A DNA stretch of 64,000 nucleotides from Gordius sp. MW1 (GCA_964036665.1 OZ038529.1:5502501-5566500), one strand, 5' to 3'; shown: positions 1 to 10,750, counted from the first letter of the stretch. Notes: generated from the sequence alone by a model not told the origin. Numbers and translations are program-made.

Positions 1-907
1 TTTTGAATAATACAAAATGGTTTTTATGCAAATAAATAATTTTGAAACAAAGTAGACTTGTTCTTACTTGTTTTGGCCTGGTGCGGCGTAATTTTTGGGT
101 TTTTTGCCGGCCGGGTGTGGGCCAAAAAAGTAATAATTGTGCGGGCATGAGCCGGGCCTCAACCTAAATTTTAGGCCAATGCAGACCTTTAATTAATAGT
201 CGAGCGATTAAAAAAATTTATAGTGGGGTCGAAATTCTACAACAAATTTTTGGCCGGCGAGATTTACAAACAAACCGTTTTATTAACGATCGGATTTACA
301 TTGTGAGTGGTTTTTACTTTATAGCTTAAATTAGTTGCTTTAAATAGTAATTTGGAAAGTTTGTAACACAGTATTAATATAAAAAATCCTATCGGGCTAA
401 AGACGCCACATTTTATATTGATATACAATCATATAAAAAAGTGACATAATAATTCATGAAAACAAAATAATAAAATATATTAAAGCCTTTATCTAGTTGT
501 GGTGCCTGCCCGAAAATCTAAATTTACGACAGTTGCCCGCGCCCGTGGGCAGGCGGGTAGGACTTTTCTGTCCTCTGCTACTAATATCTAGCCTGACAAC
601 AAAAGCTTGTCTCTATTAATAGGCTCTTAACTTCACGAATAATATGTTTCTTATTGTTTTCGCAATATATTAGCCTTGTATTTGTGTCCAATATTATTGA
701 AAACTTTGCTTTAAACTTTTCTTTATATTTGTTGTAAGGAAGGGCGGATGGAAACATTTTTCATTTTTATTATCGAGGGGGGGGGGGGGGGGAAGGGAAG
801 CGACAGCTGAAAAAATTATGTAAACCACTGATATATTTTCTCTACGCTATAAATGCATTTATAATTTAATTTTGGCGTTATCACAATAAATCATAATAGT
901 TAATAAA
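1..907. other. AT-rich DNA with GC-rich hAT-like debris
   Basis: No gene is visible. Around 70-170 and 480-560 there are short GC-rich tracts built on GGGCC and GCCCG words, like the subterminal arrays of the hAT elements elsewhere in the window. A run of about 16 G lies near 777-792. Probably remnants of transposon ends, but no terminal repeat or target duplication could be paired. Confidence 0.4.
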
Positions 908-2468
908 TCAATTGTCACTAGAAAGAATAATTCCATCACATGTCATATTTTTGCACATAATCCCATTTTCTTCTAAAAGCTCAAGTGCCTCTTTTATAAG
1001 ATTAACTTGCAACTCAGCAGTCCCATTATCCACAAGGAAATATCCCAGAGGTAATTTCCAATGGTTATTCACGCTAACTGCCATTATAAATAATGCACTT
1101 TTTGCCTGCGATACCAAACTTGATTTAATTCCTTGGCCCATGTCAACACTCCTTAAACATATAAAGTAAAAAAATATCTTATGTGTTTTACTCTTCTAAG
1201 CCCTTTTCATGATCATGGTGCCGCTTTATAGCAATTTCATCAACTGTCACCGTAAAATACAAGTTATCTGATTGATCCACCTGCAATTGTTCCAATATAT
1301 CAAATGCTTCTTTTAAAAACCCTGAAATGTATAAGATAGGTAATAATTAATCTTGTATGAGTAAAAAATCATAAATGCATCTTACACATATCTAGATTAA
1401 AATACCTGGCTTTACGTTTTCATTAAGGCACCACTCTGTAATTTCTGCCTCAGAAGGCAAACAAATTAGAGTTCCCATGTTTTTATAAGCCTGGGGGGAG
1501 TAGTGATAAAAAATAATGGCAAACCTTTTCATTTCCTCGCTATAGGTTTTGTGTGAGGGGTTATAGACATCTTCAGATTTGATGTGTGCTATTATAGAGT
1601 TCATTTCACCACCTTCTTCTGGAATTAGTACATTATTTTTCAGATCATTAATGGATTCTTTAAGTGTTTCTATTTTCTTAGATTGATATGAATTTTTATT
1701 TCTTAAAGCTTTAACAATTTTTTTATAATGTATTAAAAGTCTATCTCTTCTAGTTTGTTTTTCTATATCTAATGGCCTCTGACTATATGTATGATCATCA
1801 TCTGCACAATACATTTATAAGATAAAGAGATTCAATAGGGGTAATAACTTGTATATGGAAATTTGCATGAAGTTAATTTGGGCGGCACATTAAAAGACTA
1901 AATTTATCAAATAATATAAATAGATAAATAAGGCATATATAGAGAATATTAAATGAGCAAGTAATTAATAAAATTTTAGATTTCAATATTAAAAAATAAT
2001 TATTGACCTGATGTGAAGGTACAGAAATTTTTGATTGTTCTGTCAAAGGATTAAAAGTTGGCGTAGACTTGACTTCCAAAGTATCAAGCTGTGGTATTGC
2101 CTTGAAACAAAATTAACAAGAATACATTTCAAAGGTTGTTTATATTAAAAAGGTAAAAATAATTTGAAATTTAATAATTACTTTGTAGACATGCAAAGTT
2201 GGAACGGCATCTTCTCTGAGAATATTAGAGTGCTGATAGGGATAGAAATCCTCAGGTTTAAAATGCTTGCTACACAAAGTGGATGTCTTATTTAGGTGGA
2301 ACTTCGGGTCCATTACTGATATCCATTTCTGACATAAATCAGGATTTCTTCTAGGAAACCTAAAATTTTTTTAATAATAAAATGTTAAACTTACCCATGG
2401 AAAGATACCTTTTTAATGTCCTCATTACTCTTTTTGATTTTGCATTTTTCAACTGCACAAACGCGCAT
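908..2468 (-). CDS. THAP-domain P-element/THAP9-like gene, truncated
   Basis: Six exons can be read on the minus strand: 2395-2468, 2182-2359, 2008-2100, about 1406-1801, 1192-1321 and 908-1151. Exons 1-2 encode a complete THAP zinc finger: CAVEKC near the N-terminus, then VSFHGFPRRNP across the splice, then LCSKHF (C-x2-H) and an AVPTLH box. Exon 4 is rich in K and E and probably a coiled coil, followed by THAP9-like sequence. Exons 5-6 carry the start of the RNase H-like transposase domain with VDEIAIKR (first acidic residue) and KNMTCDG (second). The frame stops at 908-910 right after CDG, so the GTP-binding insertion and third catalytic acid are missing. The phases of junctions 1/2, 2/3, 4/5 and 5/6 agree; the 3/4 junction is uncertain. 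All exons are open. Read as a truncated P element or a domesticated P-neogene; a DNA-binding role is inferred from the THAP finger. Confidence 0.8.
1152..1191 (-). other. 40-nt intron in the THAP gene
   Basis: GT-AG intron (gtaaaaca...gtttaag) between exons 5 and 6. The splice preserves the frame, joining EKGLEE to SVDMGQG. Confidence 0.7.
2360..2394 (-). other. 35-nt intron in the THAP finger
   Basis: GT-AG intron (gtaagttt...aaattttag) between exons 1 and 2. Removing it joins VSFHG to FPRRNP without a gap, which matches the FHxFP core of THAP domains. See the finding on ultra-short introns. Confidence 0.85.
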
Positions 2469-2846
2469 CTTTAGAAAAGCACCACTCAAAATGGCGGCCT
2501 AAGTTACTTAAATCAGCTGTTTGTCTTCGTATCGGTGCATTCGACCAAAGTTTAACTGACAAAATATCTATGAATGACTATGAATATTTAACGAAAATGC
2601 TCCTTGAAAGGGGTTTACAGATACGAAAACGTTAGGGTTAGTGTTTTAGTTCGGGGTTTTAGGTTAAGGTTAGGGTTAGATGCACATATTTTAATCGACA
2701 AATGCATTTTCGTAGACATTTATTGGTTTTTTGCTTTTTGGTCAAATGCAACTGAATCTGCATTTTCAACTACACAAACGCGCGTCTTTAGAAAAGCACC
2801 CTCAAAATGGCGGCTTAAGTTATTTAAATCAGCTGTTTGTCTTTCC
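2446..2846. repeat. Direct duplication of the THAP gene 5' end
   Basis: About 85 bp at 2446-2526 (start of THAP exon 1 and its upstream flank) recurs at about 2760-2846 with about 10 per cent divergence. Both copies contain CAAAATGGCGGC and CAGCTG on the plus strand. The distal copy has lost the ATG, so it is a promoter/5' duplicate rather than a second exon. Between and after them (2631-2690, 3066-3100) lie degenerate TTAGGGTTAG runs. Confidence 0.7.
2475..2505 (-). promoter_or_regulatory. YY1-like motif just upstream of the THAP start
   Basis: CAAAATGGCGGC at about 2486-2497 (plus strand) lies some 20-30 bp upstream of the THAP ATG at 2468. It resembles the YY1 consensus (AAnATGGCGGC), which often sits at animal transcription starts. 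It is conserved in the duplicate near 2802. Regulatory function is inferred. Confidence 0.3.
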
Positions 2847-3217
2847 ATTGTGGTATTAAGCCCGTCTTGATACACGATTCAAAAGACGCCATTTTTATCC
2901 AAATATGCGAACACGTGTGGTGGATTCAACAAAATTCGCTTAGTTACTATGTGAATATGCAGTAATAAGCATAAAAAATAAATATTTGATTTATGAACTA
3001 AACCGGCACCCGGTCAAAGTAGCAGAAAATAAGCAGCCAAATTGGTCAGATCAAGATTGGTCAGGAGGGTTAGGGTTTTAGGTTAGGGTTAGGAGCACAT
3101 CAAATTCCCTCCCCATTTGAGATTTAATTTTAAAATATTAATTATTTAAAAAAATATTTTTTTGCTACTTTTTCATCATTCTGCTACTTTGACCCCGATT
3201 TAACTAAACCACAAAAT

Positions 3218-3365
3218 GGGGTGACGCTTGGTGGCCCGTCAACTTGCCCAAAACGATCTTACGTCACAACGTTAAAGAATGTCCTTAAATTAGAAAATGT
3301 CCCCCAACAATAGGGTTTATTAATTATTAAATTTCGGATTAAAGATAAAATTTAGGTATTATTTT
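3218..3365 (+). repeat. MITE family N, partial copy
   Basis: Starts with a segment like TTGGTGGCCCGTCAACTTG, then AAATGTCCCCCAACAA and a TTTCGGATTAA tail. The same order appears at 25268-25425, where the partner inverted end is also present. No second end was found here. Confidence 0.6.
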
Positions 3366-3447
3366 ATCCGCGCTCCTTATTTAATACAGAAATAAATATG
3401 CACAATTGGCGTAATAAATAAATAAATATAATATCGATCGGATAAAG

Positions 3448-3625
3448 TAAACTCGGGCCTTCGGCCCTCGTGGGAAGGGGGAGAAGGGAAGGGGAGGAGG
3501 GGAAGGGAAGGGGGGAGACTCATCTATACTCCGTATAAATGTATCATATTTGCAATTTAAGGGCAAGAACGGTGGGAAGGGGCGAGAATGCTTATAGGGA
3601 GGTATTAAATGCAAAATGATTAGTT
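3448..3625 (+). repeat. Repeat P, inverted partner of 8425-8597
   Basis: Runs from CTCGGGCCTTCGGCCCTCG through a purine tract (GGGAAGGGGAGG) to GTATAAATGTATCATATTTG and ends near GGTATTAAATGC. The reverse complement lies at 8425-8597 with small indels; that copy holds an extra TATG which completes TTGCTATGCAATTTATGGG. Confidence 0.75.
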
Positions 3626-3659
3626 AAATATTTATACAAATATTCCATTTAATTTAAAA

Positions 3660-3785
3660 AAAATTAGCCCTCTCCGGGATTCGAACCCACATTAATAGAG
3701 GCATAGGCTTTTGTAGGGGGGGGGGGCACAGGGACCAATATCAGTAGAGGCATAGGCTCTGCTAGGGGAGGGCAATATTTATTTA
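3660..3785 (-). other. tRNA-derived sequence (SINE-like relic)
   Basis: On the minus strand there is a perfect Pol III B box (GGGTTCGAATCCCGG, near 3671-3685). Upstream is an A-box-like TAGCAGAGCC, and GCCCTC/GAGGGC end segments could pair as an acceptor stem. The middle is duplicated (CCTATGCCTCTA occurs twice) and split by a poly-C run, so it cannot fold as a functional tRNA. A tRNA relic or tRNA-derived SINE head is the best reading. Confidence 0.45.
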
Positions 3786-4159
3786 AATTTCTAGCTACAT
3801 GTATTTATTTTCTAGAACTACCGATTTACGTATTCCGAAGAATACGATATTTATTTACTTTCCAAAACTTACATTCTGAATTTTATTTATTTATTACCAG
3901 CAACCAAAAAGTAGCAGAATGATCATAATATATATCCGCGATCGCGATGGCAATAAAAACGAGTGGTAAATTTAAAATCATCGTTACGCGTAAAATCAAT
4001 TTGATCGTATATGAGTGGGGTGAGAATAAACCACTTGGCACATTTCCAAAAGTAAAAGAGCTCATAAAAATAGAAGTAAGCGGGGGGAGGGAAGTTTAGA
4101 ATAAAGCAATATAAATCGATATACCACACCTACCCCTTAACGAGATGACCATAGTATAC

Positions 4160-4400
4160 TGCAATTAATTGCTATGCAATTTATGGGCTCGTTTTTTGGT
4201 TGTCCGTTGTCCGTCGTCCGTCCATTGTCCGTTGTCTACCCTCCCTATCTATTTGCATTGGGTATATTAGGTTATCGATTTTTTAAATTAATGCATGAGA
4301 AAGAGGTGCCCCACCCCTCATCTCTATCTCCCTCGCTGTGTTATTTTTTAAATTAATGCATAAGAGGTGCCCCACCCCTCATCTCTATCTCCCTCGCTTT
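4160..4400 (+). repeat. Palindromic AATTGCTATGCAATT repeat, GTCCGTCC tract and 66-bp tandem copy
   Basis: AATTGCTATGCAATT near 4167-4181 is an inverted repeat with a TAT centre and is followed by TATGGGCTCG and a GTCCGTTGTCC microsatellite. At 4278-4337 and 4344-4398 a segment with AAATTAATGCAT and GAGGTGCCCCACCCCTC is repeated in tandem. The palindrome plus GTCCGTCC module recurs near 53262 and 55519. Confidence 0.65.
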
Positions 4401-4596
4401 CGGGCGGGGTCGGGTTTTAGTTGCTACGTTAAATTAATGCATAAGTGTGGTAACACGTTACGACGGGTAAAAATAAGCAAAGACGCAAAGAATAATGTGT
4501 AAAATATAGGGGGGTAATTATACCAAACTTCTTAGGAACATTATGGGTCTTTAGCAATAGCAAACTGGTTGCTGTTCTAGGTGGATTTTTCATTTT

Positions 4597-6145
4597 TTAG
4601 TATTGTTCATTGGGAACATTGGTGGGTGGATTGATGTATGCTGCGATTAGGTCTACCATGTACTGATCATCGAAGAATTCCCTAGAAGGTAAATCTGCCA
4701 TATTCTCATTGGTGGGGATCCATTTTAATCCGTTTTTTATTTTGAGGACGTTTTCTAATGCATAAGATTATTTTGGAGAAGGCTCCTTCCAGGTGCGGGG
4801 CGTGGGCAGACCCTTTTTTAAAAATGTAAAACGCTGTTTTGGAATCAGTGTATATGGCAGGGGTCATGTTTGGATATTCGACCATTACCCGTAGGTATGC
4901 TAACGGTATTGCTAATAATTCTAGCAGGTTTATTGTTGGGATGTAGTTTTCGCACTTGAAGAGTGCCAACGCACCTGAGGTTTTAATTGACATAAACTCG
5001 GCCATGAAGTAGATACCTAAGTGAGACGTGGAGGCGTCCCCATATGCTGAATGATCTTAGTCTGTGACCATAGGGATAGATTTGTTGAGTAACACCTTTA
5101 GGGCGATAGTTTTTTGGGCTAGCAACCGTGCATTGAAGGGGAGAGTGGATGACCCTAAAAGAAGGTTGTAGGCTGGGGATAAAAACTTGGTTCATCCAGT
5201 GATCATATATGTGTAATGTGTGAGGATACCTAAACAGGTTTGGGCGACAAGTGGGTGTGGTTTAGTGCCGTCCAGTATAAAGTGATCGATTATCATTAAT
5301 GCCGCATCGATTTTTCGTAAGAATTTGTTATTAATAGCTAACGTATGATCCGTTAGGTTGATGAAAATACCCAAATAGTTAAGCATTCTTTGGGGGGTCA
5401 GTTGTGATTTGAGTTCGTTTATGGACAAGTTCCATTTGGTTGCCATTTTTAAGAAAGATTCGGTGGCTATCTTGACTTTCTTTGCGTCGGGACAATAGAT
5501 GAGGATGTCATCAAGGTATACGTTATACCTGGCGCTGAGGATTGATTTAGCACAAAGGTCCAACATTACTTGTTGGAGCACAAACGGGGAGAAGCTCGCT
5601 CCCATAGGCAATACTTTGTATGAATATTTCTTTTTCCCGTTTTTGAACTCGAAGAGATGAGAAATGGATGGGTCCAATGGGATGGAGAAAAAGGCACTTT
5701 TCATATCAATTTTACATGCGAAATTGGCGTCCGCTAATGGACGCGCGATCAGTGGTATTGATTTTAGCGAAAAGGGGTATTGGACAAAGTTTTTGGATAT
5801 AACGGATAAATCCGCAATCATACGCGGGGAACCATCTGTTTTGGGGATAAAATACATGGGAGAGGGGATGGTTCTGGGATTTTTTCGTACGATACGCGAA
5901 TCGATAATTTGATGGATTAAGTTGCGATGGATTTTTGGGATCGCCCTGACATATTTGGGAGTGAAGTATTGCCAGTTGTTTGTTGCGATTGCCTTTCGGG
6001 ATATCCTCGGCTTAAATCCGTATCTAGGGATGTTTCGGTGGGGACGAAGGATCGTGGTGTCGAGATCCAGGGGAAGGGGAAACTGTGAACTGTTGCCTAG
6101 CGATGTCACAGAAAGCAGGGAAATTGGGGATGTTTGATGGCTCAT
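4597..6145 (-). pseudogene. RT-RNase H of the DIRS-like element, broken
   Basis: 6145-5192 encodes 317 aa of reverse transcriptase: PSPMYFIPKTDGSPRMIADL, then CKIDMKSAFFSIPL (palm Asp), VLPMGASFSPFV, and YLDDILIYC (catalytic DD). The frame continues through a TGA at the end of that ORF into RNase H (DHSAYGDAS, INLLELLAI, AIYTDSKTAFYI), passes a TAA just before DHSAYGDAS, and shifts frame near 4745 before WIPTNENMADLPSR and a stop at 4597-4599. The element is therefore recently inactivated. Polymerase and RNase H would act in reverse transcription of the element RNA. Confidence 0.75.
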
Positions 6146-6423
6146 TCACAGTTGTAGTCGGCTCACCATTTAATCCGACATCATGGAGGGGGACTTGTAG
6201 ATGTTCCGGCACATCTGTGTGTTCAGGCAGCGACGTAGAGGGGTGGTCCTGCGAAGGGATACCCTCATCCGGGCCATCATCGATGGAGACAGAGTTAATG
6301 GCGATGTTCCTAGCGATTTGAATATAATTGTTCAACCACGTTGGAGCACTCCGTCCGCCATCGATGCTCGGCGGGTCTACACCACTGCCGAGGGTCGCCG
6401 CTGCCGTCCTGACACACTTACGC

Positions 6424-7301
6424 TCATTCTTTCCTAGCCTCTATCGCCCCTTTCTTTCCTCTGAAGGGCGCCTTCTTAGGCATAGATTGCGGAGGATATG
6501 TACGAAAAGAGTTAATTTGCTCTCCCATTTGGCCAAAACCATTCTTAACAGCCCAATCTTTTGTTTTTCCTGTCACCACTTGCCACCCATAGTATGTGGC
6601 CATTGCAATTGTCTTTACTCTTTCTGAAAAAACATCGGTTGCTTTGGAATGATCATCCCATACCTCGCCTAGCTCAATCAGGAAGTCTATTTCATGTTTT
6701 TGGTACGATGGTACCATCTTGTTCTTCTCATCCGCATCTTTTAGACCTTTGAGCCTAATTTTTAAAAGGTCGTCACCACTTTGTTCGATTCCAGTGATCT
6801 TTTTGTCAACTTCTCTTGCTATTAATTGGTTGAGCTCATCATGCGTTAAGGTGACCATGCTCGATTGTGGTTGCATGGACATGATCGGGGGCATGATCTT
6901 TGGTGGTTGGAGGATTGGTTGTTGCGACGACCATTCTTGAGGTTTGGGAGCCCAAAATGGCATCGGTTGGTTTCTGGCCGATTCTTGCAGTCTAGCATAT
7001 CTCATTGCTTTGAGATCCTCTTTCATGAGGTTAAGTTCCCTAGCCAACCAATTCACGGTTTGGCCCGATAACGGTGTTCCAGGGTCGTCTTTTGGATCAA
7101 AGGATAGTCCATCCTTGGGATCGAATGAGAGACCAGTTGACTCTAACATTGAGTCATGTACATTGTCTTGGTGGGAGGAAAAGGGGTTATTTAGGGAGTA
7201 GACCTCACTATTGAGTCAGAGGTAGTTGGGGGTGTTGTGGTAGTAGGGGCAGTTGAGGTACTTGACCTTAACTGATAAGGGGCCGTGGTGGTGTTTGGCA
7301 T
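6424..7301 (-). pseudogene. gag-like protein of the DIRS-like element
   Basis: The likely start is the ATG at 7299-7301, about 25 bp inside the terminal repeat, giving a T/P/S-rich leader (MPNTTTAPYQLRSS). A frameshift near 7190 separates this from the long open frame 7149-6424 (241 aa). The long frame holds a short tandem GLSFDPKD duplication, a P/Q-rich stretch, a helical segment around residue 100-130 and a basic C-terminus (KKAPFRGKKG). No zinc knuckle is present. The assignment as gag rests mainly on its position before RT. Confidence 0.5.
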
Positions 7302-7479
7302 AGTAGTAAAACGCAAAATTTAAGGTGGTAACACGTTACGACGGGTAAAAATAAGCAAAGACGCAATTCGTTTTTGAATTGGGTAACATTGATATTAATT
7401 GCTATAATTACCCTATGCCCTCCACTACAAGGGTTTGTATTATATAATAAACATAAATAAAAGTTGTTTACTTTTAATT

Positions 7480-8330
7480 GCTATGCAATATAACTAGTTT
7501 TTGGGTTAGAATCCCGGAGTTTTTTTGACTCTTATGATTGTTCTTGTTACTATCATTGATAATAAGACTTTTTGGCCGTCCGCTGGCTGCTGACCAATGA
7601 AAAAACTGACCATTGGCCAAAATGTGAATCCGAGTTTATTTTTTCGTTTTTTTTTTTGACTATTATGATTGTTCCTGTTACTACCATTGCTATTATGACT
7701 TTTTGGCCGTCCACTGGCTCCTGACCGATGGAAAAAAGACCATTGGCCAAAATGTGAATCGAAATTATTTTTTTCGTTTTTTTTTGACTATTATTATTGT
7801 TCCTGTTCCTACCATTGCTATTATGACTTTTTGGCCGTCCGCTGGCTGCTGACCAATGGAATAAAATGACCATTGGCAATGTGATTCGAAAACTTTTTTT
7901 TCGTTTTTTTTTGACTATTATGAATTTATATCCACTTTTACCGTGTCCTGGCTGCTGACCAATGGAAAAAAATGACCATTGGCCAAAATGTGATTCGAAA
8001 ATTTTTTTTCGTTTTTTTTACACTTATGAATTTATATCCACTTTTACCGTGTGCTGGCTGCTGACCAATGGAAAAAAATGACCATTGGCCAAAGTGAGCA
8101 TCAAAATTTTTTTTTCCGTTTTTTTGGCTATCATTGACTTATAGAGTATCTGTTGGTACTGATTAATAGAAAAAAAATGAACATTGGCTAAATTTTTGAT
8201 TTTTTTAATTAAAAATTGTTCAAATTCAACAAAAAATTTCTCCCAACAATTCTGCAAATTCTTAACATTGTGATGTTTTATAATATAATGTTTGTTAGAC
8301 CCATAATCACTAAAGGCCATAAAAACTAAT
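7480..8330 (+). repeat. Hairpin minisatellite (about 127- and 106-bp units)
   Basis: About six head-to-tail units from 7533: three of about 127 bp (GATTGTTCCTGTTAC...), two of about 106 bp, and one decayed. Each unit has CTGACCAATGG and CCATTGGCC separated by an A-rich spacer, so each can fold into a small hairpin, and each ends in T(7-10)CG T(7-10). Open frames across it are by-products of the repeat. Related units occur at 62050-62300. Confidence 0.85.
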
Positions 8331-8424
8331 GTAATACGCAACTAGATGCAAACACTAAATTACATTTTGCCTATATTACATTTTGCCTATAAATGGAAAA
8401 TTTGTATAAATAATTAATTAATCA

Positions 8425-8597
8425 TTAGGCATTTAATACCCCCCTATAGGCATTCTCGCCCCTTCCCACCTTTCTCGCCCATAAATTGCATAGCAAATAT
8501 GATACATTTATACGAAGTACAGATGAGTCGTCCCCCCTTCCCTTCCCCTCTTCCCTTCCCTTCTCCCCCTTCCCACGAGGGCCGAAGGCCCGAGTTT
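8425..8597 (-). repeat. Repeat P, second copy (inverted)
   Basis: Reverse complement of 3448-3625, ending with GAGGGCCGAAGGCCCGAG. Contains the AAATTGCATAGCAAAT form of the recurrent palindrome. The two copies bracket the DIRS-like element and the minisatellite. Confidence 0.75.
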
Positions 8598-8615
8598 TTT
8601 GTAATATCCAAACTT

Positions 8616-8885
8616 TTTGACATCGACCTTGACATTGGCATTAACCTAGATATTAACATTGATATTGACATCGATCTTGACCTAGATATTGACATCGATC
8701 TTGACCTAGATATTGACACTACTTACCGAAACCGAGGTTAGGTTCTTTTAACAAAATCCCGTTCCTCATAAACCGAGGTTGACTCATTAACTGAGTTCAG
8801 TGCCCCAAAAACCAAGGTTGACTCATTATCTGAGTTCAGTGCCTTATAAACCCGAGGTTGACTCAATGAGTTCAGAGCCCCGTGA
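8616..8885 (+). repeat. Two short tandem arrays
   Basis: 8616-8725 repeats a GACATCGATCTTGACCTA unit of about 30 bp with 6-bp sub-periodicity. 8730-8885 holds three units of about 50 bp with CGAGGTTGACTCATTA and GAGTTCAGTGCC. Neither is coding. Confidence 0.75.
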
Positions 8886-9573
8886 ATACCTGGTTTGGTA
8901 GTACAATTTCTAACCAAAAATTAAATCTTTCTAACAAAAAAATTTCTGACATTTCCTTCCTTCCCAATTATTAATATAATTCACTTTACAAAATTGTCAT
9001 TTCCTTAGCCATTAATATTCAAAGAAACTCGGGGGGGGGTAATAATATTTAAGTGACACAATAAGAATCTAGGCTTCTTTTAAATCATTTGTTTTCAGTG
9101 GGTTTGAATTCAATTTTACCAGACATTACGAATTTTGATTTTCAGAATTCCCAAATGTTGCTTTCGGATCACTTCATTGAATATTTGCTAAGAATTTTAA
9201 TTTCCAGAATATATTTCGTTTTCTTAATATGATTAACTTTCCTTTCAAGATGATCGTTCTGTTGTGGTTAGTTGCTCGAATAATTAGTGTTATATTTTCC
9301 TTTCTTTTGACACCGGAATCAGGATATTGGAATTTCCATTGCGGCGCGGCTTCAGTATTCTGACACCATTTTACTATTCCTGGGAATAGTATTTCTTGTT
9401 ATTTATTTTGAGTGACACCATTTTGGTATTATTATAAATACGCTTTAAAATATTTATTTAAATTTCTAGCTACAATCAATAAAGCCTTTCTACGCACATG
9501 GCAAGACACAATACGTGCCCAAGCATACATACATTAACGCCCTTCCATTATTAATTGTTATTATCCTTATTAA
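8886..9573. other. AT-rich DNA without genes
   Basis: No ORF or structured repeat seen, except AATATTTATTTAAATTTC near 9448, which is also present near 3775, and a local GGAATAGTA inverted motif near 9380. Confidence 0.5.
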
Positions 9574-10750
9574 TAGAGCTGTTAAAGTTCATCTTAGATA
9601 TGAACTAGTTCTTCAAGTTCATAGTTTAGATTGGAAAAAAAATTAGTTTAAGTTCATATTTTTTCAAAAGTAACTAGTTCAAGTTCGAGTTCATTTTGGA
9701 AAAAAACGAACTAGTTCTTCTTAGTTCTAATTTTACAAAATGAACTAGTTCAAGTTCAGTTCATAGTTCAGTTCATTTTTAATATTATAGAATTTTAATC
9801 AGATCCGAGGGGTTTTGAAATACGTTTTATCTGATCCAAAAACAGTTCTTTCTAATCTAAGTCCAATCCGCAATTTTAAAATTCTAGAATCAAGTTTGTA
9901 TTAATGACTGAGTTTAATCGTTAAAACTTATTATTTTTTTATTTTGAATTATAAATAGTCCATTATAAAATCGAATTTAATAAACTTTTTTCATATACCT
10001 ACAAACTTTTTTATACAATACTTAATCAGCTATATAATTTTAAAAAACATTTTTATGCGAAAAACTTTTATTTTTTATTTTAAAGAATATAATATATATA
10101 ATTACAGTTGATAATAGAAATCAGGGGGAAGTAGATGGGAATTGGACTTCAATAAAATATTGTTTTCAAAATCATCATTTAATATAGAGAACGTTTATCC
10201 CCAAAGATAAGTTTTCCTAACCTGAAAAGCCTTTCAACAGAAACACTAGATGGAAGGCAAACGTTATATTTAAAAAAATTTGTTTTAAATAGGGAAATTC
10301 ATTATATATTTCAAAGGAGGTATTATTTAGTTTTATAAAGTTTTCAATGATTTCTTTATTAGAGTTATCACGTCTGAAATCTAGGAAACCCCACTCATTG
10401 TTTAAGGGTTTACATTTTATGCATTTAGTGGTAATATTGAATTTATTTCTTTCGAAATTCTATGCTTTTTCTCTCGATTTTTAGACAATCTTATCCGAGC
10501 CAAGTCTGGTTTAAGCATTGGATACAGGACAGCTGCAATAATATTGTCATCATCATAGAGATCTGGAAATCTTGAAGCCAAAAGATTTATAATATTAGAA
10601 TCAAATCATATTTAATACCTAATGTTTATACCTTTCAAAAATAGGATCTTTAAAGGGTTCTCCTCACTTTAAACTAACATGTTCTGCAACCATATCTGAA
10701 TTTGGCTTATGGTAGGTGTATAATAGGCCGTATACATATATGAGCCCCTC
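9574..10750 (-). mobile_element. hAT element A, 3' part (split by the LINE)
   Basis: Starts at TAGAGCTGTTAAAGTTC, the terminal repeat seen at both ends of the copy at 28623-30149. An array of AACTAGTTC words follows to about 9790. On the minus strand around 10120-10460 the hAT C-terminal dimerisation region can be read in broken frames (NNTSFEIYNEF, then LKQIF), and around 10500-10580 a segment DDDNIIAAVLYPMLKPDL typical of hAT transposases. The reading continues beyond the LINE at 22944-23250. Pseudogene. Confidence 0.7.
10739..10750 (+). repeat. LINE target-site duplication, left
   Basis: TATGAGCCCCTC, repeated at 22932-22943, flanks the LINE. Its 12-bp length is usual for target-primed reverse transcription. 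Confidence 0.85.

Larger units (their letters stand above)
4447..7366 (-). mobile_element. DIRS/Ngaro-like retroelement with 42-bp direct terminal repeats
   Basis: Identical 42-bp direct repeats (GTGGTAACACGTTACGACG...) lie at 4447-4488 and 7325-7366. Between them on the minus strand are a gag-like ORF, a reverse transcriptase and an RNase H, in that order. No integrase, protease or tyrosine recombinase is visible. RNase H ends with a WIPTNENMADLPSR segment, like the DIRS/Ngaro type. The ends fit neither ordinary LTRs nor LINE tails. The RT/RH frame has two in-frame stops and a frameshift. It could be a deleted DIRS-class element or a separate minimal lineage; placement is by motif only. Confidence 0.65.

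Noticed and set aside
2631..3100. TTAGGGTTAG runs resembling telomere repeats
   Set aside because: Only two to three imperfect units within repeat sequence; no terminal or interstitial telomere array.
5664..6752. Several plus-strand ORFs over the DIRS-like RT and gag
   Set aside because: Antisense shadows of the minus-strand RT and gag-like frames.
7553..8341. Minus-strand ORFs with repeated blocks near 7.6-8.3 kb
   Set aside because: They arise from reading through the hairpin minisatellite; no independent coding evidence.
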